Source of the DNA: Bradyrhizobium manausense
GTDB lineage: Bacteria; Pseudomonadota; Alphaproteobacteria; Rhizobiales; Xanthobacteraceae
Direction of reading: 5' to 3'
Assembly: GCF_018129685.1 (NCBI RefSeq)
Contig: NZ_JAFCLG010000020.1
Coordinates: 1-64,000, forward strand
DNA length: 64,000 nucleotides
This document shows, one piece after another, positions 8,426-16,528 of the stretch. Each line of letters starts with the position of its first letter. Within the stretch, counting starts at the first letter, position 1. The translations under genes and the position numbers were made by a program. The notes beneath the pieces are model-generated. The model searched no databases and was not told where the DNA came from. It saw only the letters and a program-made list of their open reading frames with translations.

Positions 8426-9190
8426 CTAGTACCCGTCCGCCCCATTCAGCCTCTGCAGCCGCTCCTGCATGGCCTTCTTCAGATCGTATCCCGGCCGGCC
8501 GAACCCGGCGTTGCGACGCGCGATAAAGTCGTCCCGCTCGTACCGGAGCTTCTTCGCCTCGTCCTCGCTCTGCGCCTCGCGGATCACGCGCGCGTTCGCG
8601 GCATACACTTCGCGGTCGAGATCAGCGAGCTCGCGATTGGCGCAGATCGCCTTCTCGACCGGGCGGCGCGCGCCGGCGCAGTTAAAGCTGGGCTTGCCGG
8701 CCACCGCCATCTGCGCGCCGATTCGTTCGAGCTCACGCGCCATCGCCCTGTGATTGGCCTTGGCCTTCTCGTGGTTCGGATCGATCCGCAGCGCGGCGCC
8801 GAAATCCTGTACCGCCTTCGGCTTGTCGCCCTTCCTCAGCCAGAGCTCGCCACGTGCGTTGAAGACGTCGGCCAGCGTCGGATCGAGCTGCAACGCGCGG
8901 CCGTCGTCAGCGATGGCACGGTCGATCTGGTCATGCCGCGCATAGAGCGCGCCGCGCGCGACCAGCGCCTTGATGACATCTGGCTTTGCCGTCTTCTCGT
9001 TGTCGATGACCGCGGCGCAGGCCGGGCCTGCCTTGTCGATGTCGTCGGCAGCGGTTGCAGCGAGGCATGCCGCGACGTCGACCTGCGCGACGGCGGCGGG
9101 CTCACCGCCGGTTGCGGCGTGAGCCGCACCGGGCAAGACCGCTGCAAGCAGGACGGCCGCTGACATCTGAATCAATTTTTGAAAACGCAT
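8426..9190 (-). CDS. Exported TPR protein with LprI-like (DUF1311) domain, shorter paralogue
   Basis: A 254-residue relative of the downstream gene. The signal peptide (AAVLLAAVLPGAAHA) is followed by two recognisable TPR units (QIDRAIADDGRALQLDP and KAVQDFGAALRIDP), then the Cys-containing domain NCAGARRPVEKAICANRELADLDREVY and the same terminal motif RPGYDLKKAMQERLQRLN. The shared architecture and tail show tandem duplication followed by change in TPR number. A repeat of 84 bp lies between the two genes, so co-transcription is uncertain. Predicted periplasmic; function unknown. Confidence 0.82.
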   Translation of the reverse strand: MRFQKLIQMSAAVLLAAVLPGAAHAATGGEPAAVAQVDVAACLAATAADDIDKAGPACAAVIDNEKTAKPDVIKALVARGALYARHDQIDRAIADDGRALQLDPTLADVFNARGELWLRKGDKPKAVQDFGAALRIDPNHEKAKANHRAMARELERIGAQMAVAGKPSFNCAGARRPVEKAICANRELADLDREVYAANARVIREAQSEDEAKKLRYERDDFIARRNAGFGRPGYDLKKAMQERLQRLNGADGY

Positions 9191-9292
9191 GCTCGTTGTC
9201 GTCGAAAGGCTTGCCTCGGGGCCGTACTGTCCATCATACGGCCGGATTGGTGCTAGCTTGTAGCGCTGCTCACATCGGTTTCGGGAACGAAC

Positions 9293-10837
9293 GTGTCGAC
9301 ATTCGAATGGATCATCGCGCTTCTGCTCGGCGCCGTTGCATTATCGGCGCTGGCGCGGCGGATCAAGGTCCCCTATCCGACCTTTCTCGCCATCGGCGGC
9401 GCGCTGATTGCCTTTGTGCCTGATAGCCCGACCTGGACCCTGCAGCCGGACCTGGCCTTGGCGCTTTTTGTCGCACCGGTGCTGCTGGATGCCGCCTTCG
9501 ACACCTCGCTGCGCGATTTGCGCAACAATTGGGTTCCGGTCGCGACCCTGGTGGTGGCGGCGGTCGGTCTGACCACTGTCGCCGTCGCCTTTGTCGCGCA
9601 TCGTCTCTTTCCCGACATGCCCTGGGCCGCCGCTGTGGCGCTCGGTGCCATCGTGGCGCCGCCCGATGCCGCAGCAGCCGTCGCGATCCTGAGCCAGGTG
9701 AAGCTGCCCTATCGCATGGTGAAGGTGCTGGAGGGCGAAAGTCTGCTCAACGACGCCAGCTCACTGCTGATCTATCGCATCGCAGTTGGCGCTGTCGTCA
9801 TGGAGCACCTGACATGGAGCGAGGTCGCACCGACGATCGCGCTCGGACTGGTCGGCAGCGTGCTGGCCGGCCTTGTTGCGGGGCGCATCATTCCGCCGAT
9901 CATGGAGCGCGTGAGGGAGGTGCCGAGCGCGATCATCGTGCAGTTCGCCACCACCTTCATGATCTGGATCGGCGCCGAGCATCTCGGACTCTCCGGCATC
10001 CTCACCATCGTGGTCTATGCCATCACCATCGCGCAGTCGGCGCCGGCGCGGATGCCGGCGCGGCTGCGGGTGCCGTCCTACGCGGTGTGGGAGACGACGG
10101 TGTTCGTCCTCAACGTGCTCGCCTTCATGCTGATTGGCATGCAGATGCGGCCGATCTGGACCAAGCTGGATACGGATGTGCGCTGGGAATATTGCGTGGC
10201 GGCGGCCTGGATCCTGGCGACGGTCATCCTGGTCCGTCTGCTCTGGATCACATTCTATCGCACCACGCTGCGCGCCCTGATCGCGCACGGGATCTACCAC
10301 CCAAAGGATCCGAAGCAGGTCGCCTCACCCAAAGGGGGGCTTATCATCTCCTGGTGCGGCATGCGTGGCCTGGTCACGCTCGCCACCGCCTTCGCACTGC
10401 CGGAGAACTTTCCCTATCGCGACTTCATCGTCTTCATCGCCTTCGCGGTGGTGCTGGGCTCGCTGGTGATCCAGGGCCTGACGCTGCGGCCGCTGATCCT
10501 GGCCTTCGATCTCAGGGATGACGACCCCGTCGGCGTCGAGGTCGCACGTGCCCGGGCCATCGCCTATCGCGCGGCGCTCGATGCGATCGAGGACGATCCG
10601 TCAGAGGAGGCCGAGATCCTCAGGCTCGAATACCGCGCCATCCTGATGCAGGCCGATGACGATCCGCACGGCGGCATCGTCAATGGCGAACTGCCCGCCG
10701 ATCCCCTGCGCCGCCGCGCCATCGAGGCTGCGCGCAAATCGGTCTTCCATCTACGCACCACCGAAGTGATCGGCGACGACGCGTTTCACCGGCTGGAGGA
10801 AGAGCTGGATCGCGCGGAGCTCAGCGCGGGGGGATGA
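9293..10837 (+). CDS. Na+/H+ antiporter, CPA1 family
   Basis: Integral membrane exchanger of 514 residues with about 12 hydrophobic segments in the first 415 residues and a hydrophilic C-terminal tail of about 100. The family signature is seen in VAPPDAAAAVAILSQVKLPYRMVKVLEGESLLNDASSLL. split by me here as VAPPDAAAAVAIL followed by EGESLLNDASSLL, holding the conserved Asp/Asn-Asp residues for ion binding. GMRGLVTLATAFALP is another CPA1 hallmark. Start is GTG with only a weak ribosome site (GGGAACGAAC). It is divergent from the small TPR gene across 102 bp. Ion specificity cannot be told from sequence. Confidence 0.88.
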   Translation: MSTFEWIIALLLGAVALSALARRIKVPYPTFLAIGGALIAFVPDSPTWTLQPDLALALFVAPVLLDAAFDTSLRDLRNNWVPVATLVVAAVGLTTVAVAFVAHRLFPDMPWAAAVALGAIVAPPDAAAAVAILSQVKLPYRMVKVLEGESLLNDASSLLIYRIAVGAVVMEHLTWSEVAPTIALGLVGSVLAGLVAGRIIPPIMERVREVPSAIIVQFATTFMIWIGAEHLGLSGILTIVVYAITIAQSAPARMPARLRVPSYAVWETTVFVLNVLAFMLIGMQMRPIWTKLDTDVRWEYCVAAAWILATVILVRLLWITFYRTTLRALIAHGIYHPKDPKQVASPKGGLIISWCGMRGLVTLATAFALPENFPYRDFIVFIAFAVVLGSLVIQGLTLRPLILAFDLRDDDPVGVEVARARAIAYRAALDAIEDDPSEEAEILRLEYRAILMQADDDPHGGIVNGELPADPLRRRAIEAARKSVFHLRTTEVIGDDAFHRLEEELDRAELSAGG

Positions 10838-10846
10838 TTTCAGCTC

Positions 10847-11001
10847 GTCATCCCGGACAAGCGCGCCCCAAGCGCGCGGATCCGGGATCCATACGCCTCA
10901 GCAATCGTTTTGCGAGCACTCGGAATTACCTGCTTCGCGCAACAACTGCATTCCGTGGTTATGGATCCCGGATCTGCGCTGACGCTTGTCCGGGACGACA
11001 G
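10847..11001. repeat. Dispersed palindromic intergenic repeat, first-family relative
   Basis: Outer arms GTCATCCCGGACAAGCG / CGCTTGTCCGGGACGAC (one mismatch) and an inner GGATCCGGGATCCATACG facing GGTTATGGATCCCGGATC. The GAGCACTCGGAATTACC core resembles the core of the copies near the window start. It lies in the convergent gap between the antiporter and an SDR gene. Confidence 0.8.
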
Positions 11002-11018
11002 CGGAGTGTGAGGCGACG

Positions 11019-11825
11019 CTAAGCCCCCGCCTTGCACGTAATCCCGCCGTCGACAACCAGCTCGATCCCCGTCACATATTTCGACTCGTCCGACGCCAGA
11101 AACAGCGCGGCGTTGGCGACATCGAACGCGTCGCCCATGTGGCCCATCGGCACCTGCGCGTCGCGGGCGCGCCACATCGCCTCGACGTCGCCCTTGGCGT
11201 AGCTGTTGGCGAGGCCGGCGGAATGCTCCACCATCGGCGTCTTCATCAGACCGGGCAGGATGGCGTTCACCCGCACATGATGCCGCGCGAACTCGATCGC
11301 GGTGGTGCGCGTCATCTGGTTCATCGCGGCCTTCGAGGCGCCGTAGGTGACATAGGAGATGCCCATGTGGCGAATCGAGGCGATCGAGGAGATGTTGATG
11401 ATCGAGCCGCCGCCCTGCGTCACCATGACAGGGATGACGTGCTTCATGGCGAAATAGGCGCTCTTGAGGTTGACCGAAAAGACGCGGTCCCAGCTCTCCT
11501 CGGTCACCTCAACCACACTGCCCATCTCGGCGATGCCGACATTGTTGTCGAGCACGTCGATACGGCCATACGTCTTCAGGCACGCCGCGACCATCGCCTC
11601 GATCTCGGCGGGTCGCGAGACATCGGCGGTGAACGCGGTGGCCTTGCCGCCTTCGCCGGCGATGATGTCAGCTGTCTCCTCGGCGGCCGCACCGTTGCGG
11701 TCGACGCAAAACACCCGCGCGCCCTCGCGCGCAAAGGTCACCGCGGTCGCCTTTCCGTTGCCCCAGCCGGGCCCGATCGAGCCGGCGCCCACCACCATCG
11801 CGACCTTGCCCTTGAGTCGGTCCAT
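11019..11825 (-). CDS. SDR-family NAD(P)-dependent oxidoreductase
   Basis: A 268-residue classical short-chain dehydrogenase. The nucleotide-binding loop reads GAGSIGPGWGNGKA, a variant of TGxxxGIG with a longer insertion. NNVG replaces the usual NNAG, the catalytic Ser lies in NISSIAS, and the YxxxK pair is in YVTYGASKAA. The C-terminus (YVTGIELVVDGGITCKA) is standard. Asp after beta-2 (FCVDRNG) suggests NAD(H) preference. Start chosen with GGAG eight bases upstream. Substrate unknown: no pathway partner is adjacent. Confidence 0.9.
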   Translation of the reverse strand: MDRLKGKVAMVVGAGSIGPGWGNGKATAVTFAREGARVFCVDRNGAAAEETADIIAGEGGKATAFTADVSRPAEIEAMVAACLKTYGRIDVLDNNVGIAEMGSVVEVTEESWDRVFSVNLKSAYFAMKHVIPVMVTQGGGSIINISSIASIRHMGISYVTYGASKAAMNQMTRTTAIEFARHHVRVNAILPGLMKTPMVEHSAGLANSYAKGDVEAMWRARDAQVPMGHMGDAFDVANAALFLASDESKYVTGIELVVDGGITCKAGA

Positions 11826-11895
11826 CGCGTGTCTCCCGCGTTGTTTTCTTCGTAGCGCGCCTCACCGTCCCTGGCAGGCCTTCACGGGCAGACCG

Positions 11896-12375
11896 TCACT
11901 GGAACGTCATGTCCAGGCACTTGGAGATGTCGGAGCCGAGGCCCGAGGAGATGGTGATGCAGCCGCGGATCTTCTGCGCGGTCATGTCGGCAGCCCAGAC
12001 CGAATAGCCGCCGGGGCCGAAGAACGAATTGGTGTTCGGCGGCTCGGTCTCGGTCGCGTCGAAATCATAATGACCGTCGGCCTCGAAGATGCGCGGCTTC
12101 TTGGTGCAGCCGCCGTCGGTCTGGACGTTGATGACTTCCTTGTTGTCGCGGGTCAGCGCCAGCGACACCTGGCAGCGGAAATATTCCGAGGTCTTGGTAT
12201 TGAAGAGATAAGTGTAGGACTTGCAGGTCGCGGTGTTGAGCTTGCCCGGGGCAAGACCGCGGCTGCACGAAATCCGCTGGTTGTGGCTGAGCTGGTAGTC
12301 ATCGGCCCGGGCGGCCGGCGCGAGCGCCGTCAGCGACACCAGGGCAATCCCGCAAAATTTAACGACGTGACGCAT
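11896..12375 (-). CDS. Exported protein of unknown function
   Basis: About 159 residues with a signal peptide (FCGIALVSLTALAPAARA) and four to five cysteines in the mature part (ISCSRG, ATCKSYTY, YFRCQVS, DGGCTKK, RGCITISS), suggesting a disulfide-stabilised periplasmic domain. The open frame extends 59 codons upstream but only the ATG preceded by GGTGGGG at nine bases gives a clean signal peptide. No family recognised; a DUF-type Bradyrhizobium protein is likely. Divergent from the next small exported gene. Confidence 0.72.
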   Translation of the reverse strand: MRHVVKFCGIALVSLTALAPAARADDYQLSHNQRISCSRGLAPGKLNTATCKSYTYLFNTKTSEYFRCQVSLALTRDNKEVINVQTDGGCTKKPRIFEADGHYDFDATETEPPNTNSFFGPGGYSVWAADMTAQKIRGCITISSGLGSDISKCLDMTFQ

Positions 12376-12567
12376 TCGAATCATCCCCACCAATATCTTT
12401 GTCGTGTTGCGTTCTAGACTGAAAGCGGAACATAGTCGCGAGGGGACGAAGGGAAAATCACAACTGCTGGACAAGACGTGATGCGCTGCGGCGTCATCGC
12501 AGATTGACCCTGACGCATCGTTCGTGATTTGTTCAAATGGGCACCCCGACAATGGGGAGGATGGATG

Positions 12568-12870
12568 ATGGCATTTTCAATCAAGACCTTTGCAATTGCA
12601 GCCGTGCTGGGCGCCTTCGCCGCCCCGGCATTCGCACAAAATGCGGCAACGCCTTGGGAGCTCAAGCCGGACACCGGCTATGCCTATGACAAGGACGGCA
12701 AGACCTTCTCTTACAAGATGGGCACCAACAATGCCGGCGAGTTGCTGAAGGGTGCCAAGAAGGTGCCCAAGGGCACGCTGTTCTTCATCGGCCAGAACGG
12801 CCAGCTCTACATGCGCAGCGGGCAATATCTGGAGGGCGACGGCCGGTTCAAGTTCGGATCGGATCATTAG
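12568..12870 (+). CDS. Small exported protein, unknown function
   Basis: A 100-residue protein with a clear signal peptide cleaved near FAAPAFA-QN. The mature 75 residues include YAYDKDGKTFSYKMG and KKVPKGTLFFIGQNGQLYMRSGQYL, which look like short beta-strands; no cysteines. GGGGAGG seven bases upstream sets the start, with an adjacent in-frame ATG three bases earlier also possible. Convergent with the next gene, with a hairpin between them. No known family recognised. Confidence 0.78.
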   Translation: MAFSIKTFAIAAVLGAFAAPAFAQNAATPWELKPDTGYAYDKDGKTFSYKMGTNNAGELLKGAKKVPKGTLFFIGQNGQLYMRSGQYLEGDGRFKFGSDH

Positions 12871-12892
12871 GAGCCGAGCTGAAGGTGCGCTC

Positions 12893-12928
12893 CCTCGCCC
12901 CGTTCTTACGACCGCAAGCGGGGCGAGG
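12893..12928. terminator. Likely bidirectional hairpin between convergent genes
   Basis: Perfect 10-bp inverted repeat CCTCGCCCCG / CGGGGCGAGG with a 16-base spacer. It lies in the 77-base convergent gap; there is only a weak T-run, so it may equally be a repeat remnant. Confidence 0.5.
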
Positions 12929-12947
12929 TTAAGAGCTCGCCAGCGAT

Positions 12948-14165
12948 TTAGAACGCTGCCGCCAACTCCCGCGCGCCGGCATTGTTGCTGTTCGAATCCA
13001 TCCGCGCGTCCGTCACGGCCAGCAGCTTGGCCACCGTGTTGTGGCGGATCGCGACCGGGTTGCGCTCATAGCCGCCGCGCTGGAAGAAATTCGATGTCGG
13101 CACCTGCTCGCGCATCGCCTGCGGCATCGTCACCATGTCGAGGCCGGTTCCGTCGCCGGTGAGGTTCATCATCTCCAGTTCGGCTGCGGTGAGCGGACGG
13201 GTGTAGCCCTTGGCGCGGGCGAACAGCACCGAGGTCAGCAGCTTGTGGGTCTGCAGCATCGGCCCGATGTCGACGTCGAGCACCATCGCATGCATGGCCC
13301 AGCCTTGCGCGGTATCGCCGATCTTCTCATGCTCAGACCAGGTGTCCGGCACCGACTTCGCGTGCGCCACCATCTTCTTGAGAACGCCGAGCTTGTGCTC
13401 CAGCGATTGACGTGCCGGACCGGAGGTGCGCGCCACCTTGTCGGAGAGCGCACGGATGAACTCATGGCCCTGCTCGGCCAAGAGCTCGACGCTGTTGGTG
13501 GTGAGCAGCTGGTTGTAGCCCATCGCGGTCGAGATCGCGCGCTTGCCGCCATGCTCGATGCCGGCTTGTACATCGTAATTGCCGGTGCCGCCGGTCTCGA
13601 ACGAATAGACCCGCACCGCCTGCTCGCGCGTCAGCCCCGAGGCGAGCGCATAGCGCGCATAGGCGCGCTTGAATTCGACCTCGCTGGCGGGTCGCTGCGG
13701 CGTGAATTGATAGAGGTCCTGCGCGGCACGCAGGAGATCGGAGGCCACCGGCAGCGGCTTGCGCGGCGGTCGTTCCGGCGTTTCTTCCGGCTCCGGATTC
13801 ACCGGACGCTTCGGCCCGGTGTAAACCGGCGGCTGCTCCAGCACATAATCATCAAGCGTGATCTGCTGCCCGCTGCGCCGCTTGGCATTGCGGCCTTTTC
13901 GCTTCTCCGTGACCTGGCCCCAATAGGCAGCGGCCTCCTGATCGAAGGCGCCGCGGATCTGCTGATATTCGGCAAGCTTGCGGCGATATTCGAGCACGGC
14001 CGGCGAAGCGCCCCCGCTCTGCGCGAAGAACTGCGACAGAAGCTGGGCGTTGGCATTGCGCAAGGCGGGCGGCAGCGCGTCAGCCTCGCCACCGCGCGCG
14101 GCGGGGACAAGCAGGACGAGCGCGAGTGAAACCAGCGCCAAATTATTTCGAATCGAATGATGCAT
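12948..14165 (-). CDS. Exported protein, possibly lytic-transglycosylase-like fold
   Basis: A 405-residue protein with a signal peptide (LALVSLALVLLVPAARG). A basic, Pro-rich linker (residues about 95-140, including PEPEETPERPPRKP) precedes a C-terminal domain with RVYSFETGGTGNYDV, followed about 30 residues later by AMGYNQLLTTNSV. An early Glu then a GYxQL segment resembles the lysozyme-like lytic transglycosylase layout, but the match is loose and I treat this as a suggestion. AGAGGACAGC precedes the ATG. Apparently monocistronic. Confidence 0.72.
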   Translation of the reverse strand: MHHSIRNNLALVSLALVLLVPAARGGEADALPPALRNANAQLLSQFFAQSGGASPAVLEYRRKLAEYQQIRGAFDQEAAAYWGQVTEKRKGRNAKRRSGQQITLDDYVLEQPPVYTGPKRPVNPEPEETPERPPRKPLPVASDLLRAAQDLYQFTPQRPASEVEFKRAYARYALASGLTREQAVRVYSFETGGTGNYDVQAGIEHGGKRAISTAMGYNQLLTTNSVELLAEQGHEFIRALSDKVARTSGPARQSLEHKLGVLKKMVAHAKSVPDTWSEHEKIGDTAQGWAMHAMVLDVDIGPMLQTHKLLTSVLFARAKGYTRPLTAAELEMMNLTGDGTGLDMVTMPQAMREQVPTSNFFQRGGYERNPVAIRHNTVAKLLAVTDARMDSNSNNAGARELAAAF

Positions 14166-14221
14166 GCTGTCCTCTTAGCAGGCATCCGGTAACCGGCACG
14201 TTAACGTGCCGTTTACCATCG

Positions 14222-14848
14222 TCACGTCCAGGCGAACACCGGTTGTTCCAGGTCGGTGACGCGGGTCTGACGCCCCGCCAGCACCTCGCGGAACTGGTAG
14301 ATCAGCGCCGCCGTCGGCGCATGGATCAGGCTCATCCGGTGATGAAACCGGATCACGCGACGGCTGCTTTCAGGAATGGCCGTGAAATCGAAGGCGTCAT
14401 CACGCTCGATCGTGTCGAGCGCGATGCGATGGACCGAGGCGACCTCGTCCGGGTTCGGCTTGATCGCAACGCTGTCTGCGGCCCAAACCACAACCGGCGT
14501 GATCAGGTATCCCGAGCGCGTCGGATAATCGTCGAGCAGGCCGAGCACCGCGTCGGGGGGGAGCTTGAGCGCGAGCTCCTCGTCGAGCTCGCGCAACGCC
14601 GCCTCGACCGGGGTCTCGCCGGCATCGCAACGTCCGCCGGGCAGCGCCCACTGACCGCGATGCGAGCGCAGGCTCGATGCGCGCCTGGTCAGCAGAAACG
14701 CCGTGTCGTCGCCGTCATCGGATTCGGTCAGCGCGACCACCACCGCAGCGCGCTTCAGTGTAGACGCCTCGGCCGCATCGTGCAGCCGCGCGAAGGCAGC
14801 GCAAGCCTCTGCGATATTCCGTCTGGTGGCATCGCCGAAAAATCTCAT
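14222..14848 (-). CDS. NUDIX hydrolase, CoA pyrophosphatase-like
   Basis: Nudix box GRCDAGETPVEAALRELDEEL holds the metal-binding Glu residues, with Ala instead of the usual terminal Gly. It is preceded by LLTRRASSLRSHRGQWALPGG, close to the NudL/CoAse signature, so hydrolysis of CoA or a related nucleotide diphosphate is the best guess. Length 208 residues, cytosolic. It is divergent from the thioesterase gene with only about 30-60 bases between starts, an arrangement that could tie CoA-ester turnover to the neighbour (inference). Confidence 0.85.
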   Translation of the reverse strand: MRFFGDATRRNIAEACAAFARLHDAAEASTLKRAAVVVALTESDDGDDTAFLLTRRASSLRSHRGQWALPGGRCDAGETPVEAALRELDEELALKLPPDAVLGLLDDYPTRSGYLITPVVVWAADSVAIKPNPDEVASVHRIALDTIERDDAFDFTAIPESSRRVIRFHHRMSLIHAPTAALIYQFREVLAGRQTRVTDLEQPVFAWT

Positions 14849-14877
14849 GATGCTTGACTACACCAGGACCGCGTCTG

Positions 14878-15345
14878 ATGAAACGAGGAGAGGCACGCGT
14901 TGCAGGGATGGACGGAGAGATGATCGACAAGACCGCCGCAAAGCTCAAATCCGAGGGCTGGACGATCGTCGACACCAGCGGCTTCATTCACCTCATCGGC
15001 CCGCTCTGGGAGCGCAAGGTCGAGGGCCACTTTGAATTCGCGCTGGCGACCGAAGACAAGCATCACAACCGCCGCGGCATGGTCCAGGGCGGCGTGATGA
15101 TGACCTTCGCCGACCGCACCTGCGGCATGACCGCCCGCTACGAGACCGGCAAGCAGTATATGGCGACCGTGCAGCTCGACACGCATTTCGTCGAGGCCGG
15201 CAGGATCGGCGACATCCTGATCTCCCGCCCCCGCGTCGTGCGAACGACGCGGAGCCTGATTTTCATGAGCACGGAAGTGCTGGTGGAGGACCGCTGCCTC
15301 GTCATGGCCAATGGCGTGTTCAAGATTTTGAAGGGGCCGGAGTAG
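14878..15345 (+). CDS. Hotdog-fold thioesterase, PaaI-like
   Basis: About 155 residues. The hotdog signature RRGMVQGGVMMTFADRTCGMTA places the usual Gly-Gly turn and central helix; the Asp in FADRT is the likely catalytic residue of the PaaI type. VQLDTHFVEAGRIGD is the conserved second strand. Hydrolyses acyl-CoA thioesters of unknown chain type. The start is uncertain: ATG codons at this position, ten codons later and four more later are all possible, and none has an ideal ribosome site. Confidence 0.83.
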   Translation: MKRGEARVAGMDGEMIDKTAAKLKSEGWTIVDTSGFIHLIGPLWERKVEGHFEFALATEDKHHNRRGMVQGGVMMTFADRTCGMTARYETGKQYMATVQLDTHFVEAGRIGDILISRPRVVRTTRSLIFMSTEVLVEDRCLVMANGVFKILKGPE

Positions 15346-15374
15346 GCGCGGTCAGGTTGACACTACCCTCTCCG

Positions 15375-15455
15375 CGTCATTGCGAGCGAAGCGAAGCAAT
15401 CCAGAGTATTTCCGCGGACGCAGTTCTGGATTGCTTCGCTACGCTCGCAATGACG
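15375..15455. repeat. Dispersed palindromic repeat, third family
   Basis: Arms CGTCATTGCGAGCG...GCAATCCAG and CTGGATTGC...CGCTCGCAATGACG form an 81-bp nested palindrome. This family (GTCATTGCGAGCGAAGC) is widespread in Bradyrhizobium and other alphaproteobacteria as recalled. Located between convergent-free genes, just upstream of the aldo/keto reductase. Confidence 0.82.
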
Positions 15456-15502
15456 GCACTGGGTCGCTATGCTGGCAGCAACAAAAACATCGAGGATTGC
15501 CC

Positions 15503-16513
15503 ATGCAATACCGCCAGCTTGGCCGCAGCGGCCTGAAAGTGTCGCCGATCTGCTTGGGCACCATGATGTTCGGCGGGCCGACGGATGAGACGGCCTCCAA
15601 GCGGATCATTGCCAAGGCGCACGATGCCGGCATCAACTTCATCGACACGGCGGACGCCTATTCGAAGGGCGGCTCCGAAGAGGTTGTCGGCCGCGCCATC
15701 GGCAACACCAGGCACGCCTGGGTGCTCGCGACGAAGCTCGCCAATCCCATGGGGAACGATCCCAATCGCGTCGGGCTGTCGCGGCGCTGGGTCTTGCAGG
15801 CCGCGGACGAGAGCCTGAAGCGCCTCGGCACCGACCACATCGACATCTACTATCTGCACAAGGAAGACCATGCGACGCCGCTGGAGGAAACGGTGCGCGC
15901 GATGGGCGATCTGATCCGCGCGGGCAAGATCCGCTATTTCGGCGTCTCCAACTACCGTGCCTGGCGCGTCGCCGAGATCTGCAACATCTGCGACCGGCTC
16001 GGCATCGACCGTCCCGTGGCGAGCCAGCCCTATTACAACGCGATGAACCGGATGCCCGAGGTCGAGCATTTTCCGGCCTGCTCCTATTACGGCCTCGGCA
16101 TCGTGCCCTATAGCCCGCTGGCGCGCGGCGTGCTGACCGGCAAGTACAAGCCCGATGCAGCGCCGGACAAGGAGACGCGCGCGGGCCGCAACGACGTCAG
16201 GATGATGCAGACGGAATGGCGGCCGGAATCGCTCCAGCTCGCACAGGACATCAAGGTTCACGCCGAGAAGAACGGCATCACCGCCGGGCAGTTCGCGGTC
16301 GCCTGGGTGCTGAATTCCGCCTTCGTCTCGTCGATCGTCGCGGGCCCTCGCACCGAGGAACAGTGGGACGGCTATATCAGCGCGCTGGATTATCGCTTCA
16401 CGGCGGATGACGAAGCGCTGATCGACCGGCTTGTGGTGCCGGGCCATCCCTCGACGCCGGGCTATAACGACCCGGCCTATCCGATCGAAGGCCGGCGCGC
16501 GCGGACGATTTGA
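15503..16513 (+). CDS. Aldo/keto reductase
   Basis: A 336-residue NADPH-dependent carbonyl reductase of the TIM-barrel AKR superfamily. The catalytic tetrad is visible: Asp and Tyr in DTADAYSKG, Lys in LATKLANP and His in YYLHKEDH. The cofactor-binding tail VAGPRTEEQWDGYISALDY is also typical. GAGG eight bases before the ATG fixes the start; the longer open frame runs back into the upstream repeat. Followed after 15 bases by the TTC38-like gene, so probably co-transcribed. Substrate not predictable. Confidence 0.9.
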   Translation: MQYRQLGRSGLKVSPICLGTMMFGGPTDETASKRIIAKAHDAGINFIDTADAYSKGGSEEVVGRAIGNTRHAWVLATKLANPMGNDPNRVGLSRRWVLQAADESLKRLGTDHIDIYYLHKEDHATPLEETVRAMGDLIRAGKIRYFGVSNYRAWRVAEICNICDRLGIDRPVASQPYYNAMNRMPEVEHFPACSYYGLGIVPYSPLARGVLTGKYKPDAAPDKETRAGRNDVRMMQTEWRPESLQLAQDIKVHAEKNGITAGQFAVAWVLNSAFVSSIVAGPRTEEQWDGYISALDYRFTADDEALIDRLVVPGHPSTPGYNDPAYPIEGRRARTI

Positions 16514-16528
16514 GAGCCGGAGACAACG

